Source of the DNA: DATNBT01 sp964579765
GTDB taxonomy: Bacteria; Acidobacteriota; Vicinamibacteria; Vicinamibacterales; CAVVIG01
Length of the DNA: 19,265 nucleotides
Reading direction: 5' to 3'
Assembly (NCBI GenBank): GCA_964579765.1
Contig: CAZOIK010000087.1
Coordinates: 1 to 19,265 of the forward strand
Shown: in pieces, positions 1 through 7,882 of the stretch
Layout of the letters: each line of letters begins with the position of its first letter
Numbering within the stretch: position 1 is the first letter of the stretch
Notes under the pieces: generated by a model
What the model saw: only the letters and a program-made list of their open reading frames with translations
Told to the model about the DNA's origin: nothing
The model's database searches: none
Program-made: the position numbers and the translations under genes

Positions 1-5
1 CCGCA

Positions 6-1001
6 CTAACCGACCGCAGATCGCACGAACGGCAGAGCGGTCACGACTCCGCGGACGCCGGCCACAGTGACGGATGTGCCGGGCTGGATATAGTCGCGTT
101 GGAGGTACGCAAGGGCAATCGGCCGATCCAGCGCGACGGACCGAACAGCTGTCGTGATTCGTCCGATTTCTTGTTCACCACGCTGAACGGAGGCCCCGCT
201 CGACGGCACGGCGGCGCCGTCGAGCGTCACTCCGACGAGTCTGCGCGCAACGCGGCCGTGGCCGCGATGCAGAACGCGCACGATCACCTCCTGCCCGACG
301 TAGCAGCCCTTGTTCATGCTGATCGCGTGCTGCTCGATCCCTGCTTCGAGAGGAATGGTGTCCTCGTCCATGTCGCGATGAAACGCGGGCACTCCCGCTT
401 CGACACGCAGCACCTCGGCATCGTCCGTCCCCAGCTCGACGACGTCGGCGCGCGCGAGCGCATCTGTGAGCGCGCCAGCCCGGCCGCGCTCGACGTACAC
501 GTCGAAGCCAGGCTCGCCGGTGTCGGTGACGCGCGTGATGATGGCAGCTCCGCCCTCTATCGACGCCCGCAGACACCCGTGGTCGGTGAGCGCTGACACA
601 CGGTCTTCTCCACTGTCGAGCAGTCCGGCCATCACGCTTTCTGCGAGCGGACCGACAACCGCGAGCTGCGCGAACGCTTCCGTCAGGTCGCCGAGCTGCA
701 CGTCCTCGGAAAAGATGAACTGGTCGAGCTTCGCAAGCACGGTGTTCTTCGTCGCGACCGACGGCAGATCGAGCAGCATCACGTCGCCGAGCTCGTAGAC
801 CCACAGATCGGAGATCATCCGTCCCTGCGGCGTCAGGTACGCCGCGTAGCATCCTGCGCCCGGCGCGAGCGCAGCGATGTCGTTGGTCAGCAGGCCCTGC
901 AGGTACGACGCACGATCGCGACCGCTGACGACGATGCGGCCACGGCTGGAGCGATCGATCCACGCCGCTCTGCGGCGCGCGGCCTGATATGCTGTTTCCA
1001 T
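6..1001 (-). CDS. ygfZ: YgfZ/GcvT-domain folate-binding protein (CAF17-like)
   Basis: The 331-residue product belongs to the YgfZ/CAF17 family, cytoplasmic tetrahydrofolate-binding proteins that help assemble or repair Fe-S clusters and are related to the glycine-cleavage T protein. The family signature KGCYVGQE is at residues 231-238, with the conserved Cys233. The N-terminal GcvT-like segment includes SYLQGLLTNDI (residues 32-42). Start: the in-frame ORF runs further upstream, but that part is antisense to the hydrolase signal peptide, and family homology begins near residue 12. The ATG at 1001 is therefore chosen; no clear Shine-Dalgarno precedes it. Its start codon overlaps the start of the divergent hydrolase gene at 1000. 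The Fe-S role is family knowledge. The radical SAM and lipoyl-pathway genes elsewhere in the window make a housekeeping Fe-S role plausible, but no direct link is visible. Confidence 0.9.
   Translation of the reverse strand: METAYQAARRRAAWIDRSSRGRIVVSGRDRASYLQGLLTNDIAALAPGAGCYAAYLTPQGRMISDLWVYELGDVMLLDLPSVATKNTVLAKLDQFIFSEDVQLGDLTEAFAQLAVVGPLAESVMAGLLDSGEDRVSALTDHGCLRASIEGGAAIITRVTDTGEPGFDVYVERGRAGALTDALARADVVELGTDDAEVLRVEAGVPAFHRDMDEDTIPLEAGIEQHAISMNKGCYVGQEVIVRVLHRGHGRVARRLVGVTLDGAAVPSSGASVQRGEQEIGRITTAVRSVALDRPIALAYLQRDYIQPGTSVTVAGVRGVVTALPFVRSAVG
985..993 (+). promoter_or_regulatory. Putative extended -10 of the hydrolase gene
   Basis: TGATATGCT reads as an extended -10 (TG, one base, then TATGCT, 4/6 to consensus), ending 6 bases before the ATG at 1000. 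No Shine-Dalgarno lies between, so a leaderless or nearly leaderless mRNA is suggested. No convincing -35 was found. The element lies inside the 5' coding part of ygfZ on the opposite strand. Confidence 0.35.
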
Positions 1002-2667
1002 GCGCTTTCGCCATTTTATCTGCGCGAGCGTCGTGGCATGCATAGCGGTGCCGGCCGCGGCGCAGCCGGCGCCCGCGCCGGCGTTCCAGCCGGGTCCGAC
1101 GGCGAGCTTCATGATCTTCATGCGCGGCGTGGCAGTTGGCATCGAGCAGATGTCCGTGTCGCGCACGACGGAAGGCTGGACCATTCTCAGCACCGGCCGC
1201 CTCGGGCAGCCCTTCGACGTCGTCGCGCGCAAGCTCGAGGTCCGCTACACGGCCGACTGGAGGCCGATCGCCTACAGCATCGACACGACGGTGAGAGGAC
1301 AGTTCCAGCGCGTGATCACCACGGTCGAGGGCACGACCGCGGCCAGCGACATCACGACCGGCACCGACACGACGCACAAGACCGACACGGTCGATCCCGC
1401 GTCGCTGCTGCTACCGAGCGCGCTCTACAGCCCGTACGAAGCCCTCGCCGCCGTCCTGAAAACCGCCGCCGCCGGATCGACGCTGCACGCCTATGTGAGC
1501 CCGCTCGGCTCGATCGAAATTCGCGTCGGCGATTCGACGACTGAACAAATCCAGACGACCGCGCGCCTCATCACAGCGAAGCGGACGCACGTGACGGCCA
1601 CCACGTCGAATCCGCCGACCGAGCTGAACATCTGGGCGGATGAGGACGGCCGCCTGCTCCGTCTGACCGTCCCCGCCGAGAGTCTCGACGTGGCGCGTAC
1701 CGACATCGCGTCCGTGTCGGCGCGGCAGGTCGCGATTTCGCGGCCCAACGACGAGGCCGTCCGTATACTGGCCAACGGCTTCTCGCTCGCTGGCACCGTG
1801 TCGAAACCCACAGCAGCCGCGACCAAACCGCTTCCTGCAGTCGTCCTTGCGGGCAGCAACGGCGCCGGCGACCGCGACGAGCTTGTGGCTGGCATCCCGA
1901 TCCTCGGCCAGCTCGCCGGTGTGCTGGCGGATGACGGGTTCCTCGTCTTGCGCTACGACAGGCGCGGCATTGGGCAGAGCGGCGGCCGCGCGGAAGGCGT
2001 CACGCTCGCCGACTACTCAGAGGACCAACGCGCCGCGCTGAAGTACCTGACGTCGCGCAAGGACGTGGACGGTAAGCGCATCGCGCTCGTCGGCTACGGA
2101 GAGGGCGGACTCGTCTCGCTGATGACGGCCGCGTCTGAAAAGCGCGTCGGCGCGGTGGTCCTGCTCGCCACTCACGGCGTGTCGGGATCCGACCTCGTCC
2201 TGCAGCAGCAGGCGCACGCGCTCTCGCGCCTCAATCTGACCGACGCTGAGAAACAGGCGCGCATCGACATGCAGAAGCGCATCAACGACGCCGCGCTCAC
2301 CGGCAAGGGCCTGGACACCTTCACCGCGGACGTGCGGCGCCAGATCGACGACGCGGAGTTTCAGAGCCTGCTCTCGACCGATCCCGCCAGGCTGGTGTCG
2401 CGCACGCGTCAGCCGCTCCTCATCGTGCAGGGTGAGCTCGACACGCAGGTCGCGCCGTCCAACGCCGACCGGCTGGAGGCGCTCGGCAAGGCGCGCAAGA
2501 GCCAGGCGCCGGTCGCCGTCGTGAAAGTGCCTGGCGTCAACCACCTGCTGGCAATGTCGGTGACGGGAGAGCCAGACGAGTACGACAAACTCCCGCTCAA
2601 GCAGATCAGCGGGGATGTGTCGTCGGCCGTCGTGAACTGGCTGAAGAAGACGCTACTCGTACCGTAG
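1000..2667 (+). CDS. Secreted alpha/beta hydrolase-like protein, nucleophile Ser replaced by Gly
   Basis: The protein has 555 residues. Residues 1-22 form a signal peptide (basic start, hydrophobic core, AAA-Q cleavage site), so it is exported. Residues ~25-255 are a beta-rich region without recognised enzyme motifs. Residues ~265-555 are an alpha/beta hydrolase domain of the BAAT/S9-like esterase type: an oxyanion-loop segment GSNGAGDRD, then LRYDRRGIGQS. The nucleophile elbow reads GYGEGG, where relatives have G-x-S-x-G, so residue 367 (codon GGA, 2098-2100) is Gly instead of Ser. Asp481 (in QGELD) and His515 (in VPGVNH) remain at the expected acid and base positions. Hydrolytic activity is therefore doubtful; a binding role or a changed mechanism is possible. 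An in-frame TGA at 985 fixes the start at 1000. The 3' end overlaps the convergent permease gene by 15 bases. Confidence 0.85.
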   Translation: MRFRHFICASVVACIAVPAAAQPAPAPAFQPGPTASFMIFMRGVAVGIEQMSVSRTTEGWTILSTGRLGQPFDVVARKLEVRYTADWRPIAYSIDTTVRGQFQRVITTVEGTTAASDITTGTDTTHKTDTVDPASLLLPSALYSPYEALAAVLKTAAAGSTLHAYVSPLGSIEIRVGDSTTEQIQTTARLITAKRTHVTATTSNPPTELNIWADEDGRLLRLTVPAESLDVARTDIASVSARQVAISRPNDEAVRILANGFSLAGTVSKPTAAATKPLPAVVLAGSNGAGDRDELVAGIPILGQLAGVLADDGFLVLRYDRRGIGQSGGRAEGVTLADYSEDQRAALKYLTSRKDVDGKRIALVGYGEGGLVSLMTAASEKRVGAVVLLATHGVSGSDLVLQQQAHALSRLNLTDAEKQARIDMQKRINDAALTGKGLDTFTADVRRQIDDAEFQSLLSTDPARLVSRTRQPLLIVQGELDTQVAPSNADRLEALGKARKSQAPVAVVKVPGVNHLLAMSVTGEPDEYDKLPLKQISGDVSSAVVNWLKKTLLVP

Positions 2668-3921
2668 CGCGTCGATCGGATCGAGGCGCGACGCCTTGAG
2701 CGCCGGCAGGAACCCGGCAATCAGACCCACCACCATCAGGATCGAGGACGTGACGGCCACCAGCCGCGTCGACAAGATCAGATAGATGTCAGTAACGCGC
2801 CGCGTGTCGTCGAGCAGCTCGGCGAGGAACGGACGCGGGCTGATCAGCCACACGAGTCCGTACGACAGCGCGATCCCGATGAGCCCGCCTGCAAACGTCG
2901 TCACGAGACCCTCGAGCAGGAACTGCAGGAGGATCTCGCGCCGCGTGGCGCCGAGCGCCTTGCGGACGCCGATCTCGCGCGTCCGCTCCTGCACGTTGAC
3001 GAACATGATGTTCATGATGCCGACGCCGCCAATTGCGAGCGTGAGCACGCCGATGAACGTCAGGACGACCTTCAGCCCGTTGACGATGCCGTCGCCGACC
3101 TCGTTGAGCTTCGTCGACCCGAACAGCGTTAGCGCGCGCTCGTCGGCCGGATCGTACCGGTAGCGGTCGGCGAAGAACTCGCGCACCTGCAGGGTCGCCT
3201 GCGGCTCGACCTGCGGCGACGCCGCCTGCCACAAGAACGTGCTCACGTATTTGTTGTCACCGAGCCCGCTCATCGTCGTCCACGGAATGAACACGCAGTA
3301 CTTGTCAGGGCGGTTGTAGTTCGAGAGCTGCACCTTGTCTTCGCCGACGCCGACGATGTCGAAGGGCTGGCCCCCGATGCGGATCGTCTCGCCGACCGGC
3401 GGAATCTCCCCGAAGAGCTTCCGCTGAACCTCGCTGCCGACGAACGCGACGCGGCGGCGCAGCCGCACGTCCTCCTCGTTGATGAACCGTCCGCCTGGCT
3501 GCGGCTTCTCGCTCCGCATCGGCCCATACGCGGCCGAGACGGCGCGCACGAGGTGGCTCGACTCCCGATCGCCGTAGATGATCGGGAACTCCTGCATGAA
3601 TTCAGGACTGACCGCCTTGACGAGCGGCAGGTCGGCCATCGTCAGCACGTCGTCAACCGTGACGCGCACGCGCTTGCCCGCACGTTCGCCGCCCGCCTGG
3701 AGGCTCGTCTGGCCCGGCCAGACGATAACCGTGCCGTCGGCGTAGGCGCCCTTGAAGCCGGCGTCGAGCGCCCGGCGGAAGCCTTCGCCGTACGCCAGCA
3801 GGACGACCACCGAGATGATGCCCCATGAGATGCCGAGCATCGACAGCGCTGCGCGGAAACGGTGGTGATAGAGGCCGTAGAAGGCCTCGCGCACGATTTC
3901 GCGAAGCGTGGAAATCCCCAT
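2653..3921 (-). CDS. MacB-like ABC transporter permease (second copy)
   Basis: This 422-residue inner-membrane protein has the MacB layout without an ATPase domain: a first transmembrane helix (LGISWGIISVVVLLAYGEG), a large periplasmic core (~residues 50-270), and three C-terminal helices of the FtsX domain. The cytoplasmic coupling motif ERTREIGVRKALGAT is present. The end LDPIDALRYE is typical of the family. The ATG at 3921 lies 4 bases after the upstream permease's stop, so it is the natural start; the ORF extends further upstream only inside that gene. It is clearly a paralogue of its neighbour: both have TSLQAGGERAG in the core and the same coupling motif. With the adaptor encoded first it probably forms a heteromeric tripartite ABC efflux or lipid/peptide export pump. 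The ATPase is not in this window, so the cargo is unknown. Confidence 0.9.
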   Translation of the reverse strand: MGISTLREIVREAFYGLYHHRFRAALSMLGISWGIISVVVLLAYGEGFRRALDAGFKGAYADGTVIVWPGQTSLQAGGERAGKRVRVTVDDVLTMADLPLVKAVSPEFMQEFPIIYGDRESSHLVRAVSAAYGPMRSEKPQPGGRFINEEDVRLRRRVAFVGSEVQRKLFGEIPPVGETIRIGGQPFDIVGVGEDKVQLSNYNRPDKYCVFIPWTTMSGLGDNKYVSTFLWQAASPQVEPQATLQVREFFADRYRYDPADERALTLFGSTKLNEVGDGIVNGLKVVLTFIGVLTLAIGGVGIMNIMFVNVQERTREIGVRKALGATRREILLQFLLEGLVTTFAGGLIGIALSYGLVWLISPRPFLAELLDDTRRVTDIYLILSTRLVAVTSSILMVVGLIAGFLPALKASRLDPIDALRYE

Positions 3922-3925
3922 CGCG

Positions 3926-5221
3926 TCACATCTCGAAGCGCAAGGCCTCGACGGGCGGCAACTCGGCGGCGCGGCGCGCCGGATAGGTCGAGGTGACGAC
4001 ACCAATCAGGACCAGCAGACCGAGTGACAGCAACGTCGTCTGCCACGACAAAATCATGCCGGCAAAGCGCGCCGGCATCGGCGCTGTGTTAATCGCCTGG
4101 CACAAGCCGACGGCGAGGAGCATGCCGGCGCCGCCACTGAGCATCGTCAGGAAGAATCCTTCGAGGAAGAACTGGCGTTGGATCGCATCGGTCGTCGCGC
4201 CGAGCGCCTTGCGGACGCCGATCTCGCGCGTACGCTCCTTCACGGCAATCAGCATGATGTTCATGACGCCGATGCCGCCGAGCGCCAGCGTCACGATGCC
4301 GACAATACTGAAGAACACCTTCATGTTCGCGATCATGCGATCGAACATCAGCGTGTTCAGCGACGTGTCCCACATCGTCATCGCCTCTCGGTCGTTTGGG
4401 TCGAAGCCGTGGCGCCTGGCGACGATCGCGCGCAGATTGGACTCGAGCGGCCAGCTGATGTCCTCGATCCGCCCGGTGCGCTCGTCGAGCACCTTCGGCA
4501 GTTCGGCGACGACCCACGGCTTCGGCGCGACGATGATGTCGGAGAGCACGCCTTCCTTCGCATCGACGCGCGGCAGGTCGCGCGCCATCGCGGCAAAGGG
4601 GACGAAAATCTTGTTGTTGTCGGGACCGCTGTAGTTGCTGTCCTGGTTCTTCTTCCTGATCTTGCCCACCACGGTGTACGTCAGGCCGTTCAGCGTCACC
4701 TTCTCACCGAGGATGTTGCGATTGCCGAATAGCTGCTGCGCGATGTCGAAGCCGACGATCGCGACGCGCGCGACCTGCGTCTCGTCGATCGGGGTGAAGT
4801 TGCGGCCGTACTCCAGCTCGATCGTGCGGATGGCCTGATATTGCGGCTCGATGCCCGTGATCTGCGTCGTCGCATCGTTGTATGCGCTCTTCACGCGCAC
4901 GGCGCCGCGCATCAGCTCTGGACTGACGACCGCGACCATGGCTGATTCAGCCTGCAGCGCGCGTGCATCGTCGAGAGTCAGGTAGATGACGCGTCCGGCG
5001 CGTTCTCCGCCCGCCTGAAGGCTCGTTCGTCCGCCCCAGATGATGCCGATGTTCTTGCCGAGTTCGAGCAGCACCTTCTCGTTGCCCTGCTGGAAGCCTT
5101 CGCCCATCGCCGAGAGGATCACGACGGACACCATGCCCCATAGGATCCCGAACATCGTCAGGAAACTGCGCAGCTTGTTCGCCCGCAGATTCTGCAGCGA
5201 CTGCACCAGCGCTTCTTTCAT
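3926..5221 (-). CDS. MacB-like ABC transporter permease (first copy)
   Basis: This 431-residue permease has an N-terminal membrane helix (FLTMFGILWGMVSVVILSAMGEG), a MacB periplasmic core domain, and C-terminal FtsX helices with the motif KERTREIGVRKALGAT. No Walker A or ABC signature is present, so an ATPase must come from elsewhere. The ATG at 5221 is chosen because it lies 7 bases after the adaptor stop (5229-5231) and begins MKEALVQSLQNLRANKLRSF, a typical start for the family. The longer ORF would run into the adaptor gene. The ending PPVEALRFEM matches the family. It shares the TSLQAGGERAG block with the next permease, pointing to an old tandem duplication and a heterodimeric membrane unit. 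Confidence 0.9.
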   Translation of the reverse strand: MKEALVQSLQNLRANKLRSFLTMFGILWGMVSVVILSAMGEGFQQGNEKVLLELGKNIGIIWGGRTSLQAGGERAGRVIYLTLDDARALQAESAMVAVVSPELMRGAVRVKSAYNDATTQITGIEPQYQAIRTIELEYGRNFTPIDETQVARVAIVGFDIAQQLFGNRNILGEKVTLNGLTYTVVGKIRKKNQDSNYSGPDNNKIFVPFAAMARDLPRVDAKEGVLSDIIVAPKPWVVAELPKVLDERTGRIEDISWPLESNLRAIVARRHGFDPNDREAMTMWDTSLNTLMFDRMIANMKVFFSIVGIVTLALGGIGVMNIMLIAVKERTREIGVRKALGATTDAIQRQFFLEGFFLTMLSGGAGMLLAVGLCQAINTAPMPARFAGMILSWQTTLLSLGLLVLIGVVTSTYPARRAAELPPVEALRFEM

Positions 5222-5228
5222 GGGGACG

Positions 5229-6434
5229 TCAGCTCGGCAGGACGAGTCTGTCGCCTGACTTGAGACCATCGAGCACTTCTATCTTGGTGCCGTTGCCGAT
5301 TCCGATCTTAATGGGAGTCCTGCGCCGCCCGGTCTTCGTACCGGATGCCACCACGTCCACGAACGCGGCCTTGTTGGCGTCGTACGTGACGGCGGCTTCT
5401 GGAATCAGCAACGCATGGGGATGCTCCTCCAGCACGATTTCGGCGTTTGCCGTCATGTTGGCTTTGAGCTCCTGGCCGGGATTGTCGATCGACACCTTCA
5501 CTTCGAAACTGGTGACATTGTCCTTCTCGACGCCGAGCGGCGAGATCTGCGTGACGCGCCCACTGAAGACCCGATCTTTGAACGTCTCGACGCGGATGCG
5601 TGCGGGCTGATCGAGGCGCACACGGCCGATGTCCGCTTCATCGACCTTGCCGCGCACGAAGACCTTGCTGATGTCGCCGAGTGTCATGACGAGCGTCGCG
5701 TTCGCGCCCAGGTTGAGGATGGACGACACCGGGCTGCCGACTTCGACATCGCGGCTCAGCACGGTCGCGCGAATCGGCGCGCGAATCGTGGCGTACGCGA
5801 GCCCCTCGGCCGCGTTGTCGGCGGCGGCCTTGGCCTGGGCGACTTGCGCCTTCGCCTGCGAGACGTTCGCCTGATCGACGTGCAGTTGCGACTGCGCGGC
5901 GCGCTGGCGGTTGGCCGCGACGTCGATCGCGCTGTTGGCGTCGTCGAGCTGCGACTGCGAGATCAGACGTTGCGCGAACAGGCGCTGCGCACGTTCAAAG
6001 TTGCGCCGCGCGAACTCGACGTCCGGCCCCTCGGCCACGACAGTGTCTTTTTTCAGGTTCGCCTCGGCGGCCTCGAGCGCCGCCTCGGCGGCCTGGAGGC
6101 TGGCTTCGGCGCTGCGCAGGGCCGCCTGCAACTGCTCCTTGTCGAGCTCTGCCAGCACGTCGCCGGCGTTGACGTCGCTGTCGACATCGACCGGCAGCTT
6201 TTCGATGATGCCGTTCGCCCGCGACTTGATCTCGACCTTCGTCGTCGGCTCGATTTTCCCGGTCGCAACGACGGATTTCACCATCGTGCCGGTTTCAGCC
6301 ACAACGATCTTGGTCGGATCGACGTCCGTTGACGCGCCCTTGAGCCTGGCGAAGCCGGCGAGCGCGGCTATGACAACGACCGCGGCGATGGCGGTGATGT
6401 AGAGACGTCTTCGTGATCTGTGTGGGGCTGCCAT
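5229..6434 (-). CDS. Periplasmic adaptor / membrane-fusion protein (HlyD/MacA-like)
   Basis: This 401-residue protein is anchored by an N-terminal helix (residues ~10-28) after a basic start MAAPHRSRRR. It then has the membrane-fusion layout: a split biotinyl/lipoyl-like domain (SRANGIIEKLPVDVDSDV), an Ala-rich alpha-hairpin coiled coil (~residues 95-210, with many AEA/KAQ heptads), a second lipoyl half, a beta-barrel (FVRGKVDEADIGRV) and a membrane-proximal domain. Such adaptors bridge an inner-membrane ABC permease to a TolC-like outer-membrane channel. It is the first gene of a minus-strand operon with two MacB-like permeases, which supports the MacA-type assignment over an RND-type partner. 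There is no ATPase or outer-membrane gene nearby. The start is the ATG at 6434; no Shine-Dalgarno is seen. Confidence 0.9.
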   Translation of the reverse strand: MAAPHRSRRRLYITAIAAVVVIAALAGFARLKGASTDVDPTKIVVAETGTMVKSVVATGKIEPTTKVEIKSRANGIIEKLPVDVDSDVNAGDVLAELDKEQLQAALRSAEASLQAAEAALEAAEANLKKDTVVAEGPDVEFARRNFERAQRLFAQRLISQSQLDDANSAIDVAANRQRAAQSQLHVDQANVSQAKAQVAQAKAAADNAAEGLAYATIRAPIRATVLSRDVEVGSPVSSILNLGANATLVMTLGDISKVFVRGKVDEADIGRVRLDQPARIRVETFKDRVFSGRVTQISPLGVEKDNVTSFEVKVSIDNPGQELKANMTANAEIVLEEHPHALLIPEAAVTYDANKAAFVDVVASGTKTGRRRTPIKIGIGNGTKIEVLDGLKSGDRLVLPS

Positions 6435-6442
6435 ACGTTCAG

Positions 6443-6461
6443 ATTGTTACGTCATGTTACG
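6443..6461 (-). promoter_or_regulatory. Putative -10 and short direct repeat upstream of the adaptor operon
   Basis: On the minus strand AACAAT (6448-6443, 4/6 to the -10 consensus) ends 8 bases before the ATG at 6434, with no Shine-Dalgarno between. The plus strand carries GTTACGTCATGTTACG (6446-6461), a direct repeat of GTTAC(G) with a 10-base period that overlaps this -10. Such one-turn spacing could bind a regulator, but this is inference. Confidence 0.3.
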
Positions 6462-6491
6462 GCGCGAGGTTCACCGATTGCACCGAAAGGT

Positions 6492-6497
6492 TAAGAT
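6492..6497 (+). promoter_or_regulatory. Putative -10 of the FHA gene
   Basis: TAAGAT (4/6 to consensus) ends 8 bases before the ATG at 6506. The stretch between contains no Shine-Dalgarno, which would fit a leaderless transcript. No good -35 was found at 16-18 bases. Confidence 0.25.
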
Positions 6498-6505
6498 AGC
6501 CGGCC

Positions 6506-6823
6506 ATGTGGATTCTGCAGAGCGCCGCCGAGGCGGACGGCGACGCACTCACCTTCCGGATGACGCCGGGCGCCGTCAAGACCATCGGACGGGCGCCGCG
6601 CGCCGACTTCGTTGTCGATGCCGCGCTGGTATCGCGCGTGCACTGCCGGCTCACGGCCGCGGACCAATCCGTCGAGGTCGTCGATCTCGACAGCACCAAC
6701 GGCACCTACATCAACGACCAGCGCATCAGGACGGGCTCGCTCGCAAGCGGCGATCGCCTGCGCGTCGGCCGTGTCGAACTGAAGATCGAAAAGCAGGATA
6801 AAGCTCTGCACCACGGCATGTAG
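6506..6823 (+). CDS. Small FHA-domain protein
   Basis: The 105-residue protein is almost entirely one forkhead-associated domain, a phosphothreonine-binding module. The diagnostic residues are all there: Gly28-Arg29 (IGRAPRADFVV), SRVH at 43-46, and STNGTYIN at 63-70. There is no other domain, signal peptide or membrane helix, so it is a cytoplasmic adaptor that would recognise a phosphorylated Thr on a partner. It diverges from the adaptor/permease operon and faces the MBL hydrolase convergently with 24 bases between. A kinase-like gene lies about 1 kb further on, but that protein lacks catalytic residues, so an active Ser/Thr kinase elsewhere would be needed to make its ligand. Confidence 0.9.
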   Translation: MWILQSAAEADGDALTFRMTPGAVKTIGRAPRADFVVDAALVSRVHCRLTAADQSVEVVDLDSTNGTYINDQRIRTGSLASGDRLRVGRVELKIEKQDKALHHGM

Positions 6824-6847
6824 TGCAGACGTCCAGGCCTGCCCACG

Positions 6848-7495
6848 TTAGACGCGATCTTGAAGGAACGGGTTGGTCTGGCGCTCCTGGCCAATCGTCG
6901 TCGCCGGCCCGTGGCCGGGATAGACCCTCGCGTCGTCCCCGAATGGGAAGAGGACGTTCCTGATCGACGCAAGCAGCGTGTCGAGATCGCCGCCCGGCAG
7001 ATCGGTGCGGCCGATCGACCCGGCGAACAACGTGTCACCGACCACGAGGTCCTTGCCGGCCGTTCCCCGTCTGCCGATCTCCAGACACACGCCGCCGGGA
7101 CAGTGCCCGGGCGTGTGGTGCGGACGCGCCTCAAGCGCACCGAAGCCGATCGCCTGTCCCGGCGAGTAGAAGATGTCCACCGGGGGCGGCTGCTGCACCG
7201 CCAGCCCGAACATCGCGCCCATTTCCACCGCGTGTTCGTAAAGGAACAGATCCTCGCGATGCAGGTAGACCGGGACACCGAGCGCCTTCTTCGCCGCGCC
7301 GACGCCGGTGATGTGATCGACGTGCGCGTGCGTCAGCAGGATATGGCGGATCGCGAGCGACTCGCGCTCGACGAAGCTCAGCAGCTCGACCACTTCGTCG
7401 CCGGGATCGACGAGCACAGCGTCGCGCGTGTCCTCGCATGCAAGTACGAATCCGTTCTTGAAGAACGGCCCGACGGCGCGTATCTCAATTATCAT
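6848..7495 (-). CDS. Metallo-beta-lactamase-fold hydrolase (glyoxalase II-like)
   Basis: The 215-residue cytoplasmic enzyme has the full set of MBL metal ligands: THAHVDH (His56, His58, Asp60, His61), a His in TPGHCPGG, the Asp of VVGDTLF, and the His of YPGHGP. Length and N-terminus (MIIEIRAVGPFFKNGF then AVLVDPGDE) match the short YcbL-type hydroxyacylglutathione hydrolase-like family, which hydrolyses thioesters but often lacks the C-terminal glutathione-binding domain of true GloB. The longer ORF upstream is antisense to the receiver-like gene, and family homology starts exactly at the ATG at 7495. It is divergent from the receiver-like gene with only 9 bases between the starts. The true substrate cannot be told from sequence. 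Confidence 0.9.
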   Translation of the reverse strand: MIIEIRAVGPFFKNGFVLACEDTRDAVLVDPGDEVVELLSFVERESLAIRHILLTHAHVDHITGVGAAKKALGVPVYLHREDLFLYEHAVEMGAMFGLAVQQPPPVDIFYSPGQAIGFGALEARPHHTPGHCPGGVCLEIGRRGTAGKDLVVGDTLFAGSIGRTDLPGGDLDTLLASIRNVLFPFGDDARVYPGHGPATTIGQERQTNPFLQDRV

Positions 7496-7504
7496 GAGGA
7501 CGTG

Positions 7505-7882
7505 GTGATCGCGCTCGTCGATGATCTCATGTTCAGGTCGAAGATCAAGGCGGCGGCGACGCAGTGCGGCGTCGCGGTCACGTTCGCCGGCTCGCGCGAG
7601 GCCGCGCTCGCCGCGATGAAGGGAACGACGCCAGCGCTCGTGATCGTCGATCTCGACAGCCCGCGCACCGATCCGATCGGTGCGCTCGCGGCGATGAAGG
7701 GGGATGCCGCACTCGCCGCAGTTCCGACCGTGGGCTTCGTCTCGCACGTGCGCGCCGACGTCATCGCCGCGGCGAGAGCTGCCGGCGCCGGCGAGGTACT
7801 CGCGCGATCCGCGTTCGCGGCGAAACTACCCGAAGTGCTCAGCGGAGCCACCACCACACCGCCGCCATCGCGGCGAGAATGA
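7505..7882 (+). CDS. Receiver-domain-like protein, degenerate
   Basis: The ~125-residue product resembles a stand-alone CheY-like receiver. An acidic pair (Asp6-Asp7 in ALVDD), the phospho-acceptor position Asp49 (VIVDLD) and a Ser at the conserved Thr/Ser site (FVSH) are kept. The usual Lys in the TKPF region is replaced (LARSAF). Phosphorylation may be lost or altered. Start: GTG at 7505 has a GAGGA Shine-Dalgarno 4 bases upstream (7496-7500); GTG at 7502 is the alternative. The reading frame is open much further upstream, but that part is antisense to the MBL gene. The 3' end overlaps the convergent pseudokinase gene by 44 bases. Role unknown; a signalling function is inferred from fold only. 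Confidence 0.75.
   Translation: MIALVDDLMFRSKIKAAATQCGVAVTFAGSREAALAAMKGTTPALVIVDLDSPRTDPIGALAAMKGDAALAAVPTVGFVSHVRADVIAAARAAGAGEVLARSAFAAKLPEVLSGATTTPPPSRRE

Noticed and set aside
175..1377. Minus-strand frame of 400 codons across ygfZ and the hydrolase
   Set aside because: Very Arg-rich out-of-frame translation of two real genes.
5415..6332. Plus-strand frame of 305 codons opposite the adaptor gene
   Set aside because: Shadow of the adaptor coding sequence; Arg/Asp/Leu-rich, no motifs, no Shine-Dalgarno.
6860..7501. Upstream extension of the receiver-like frame
   Set aside because: This part is antisense to the MBL hydrolase, and only the part after 7502 resembles a receiver.
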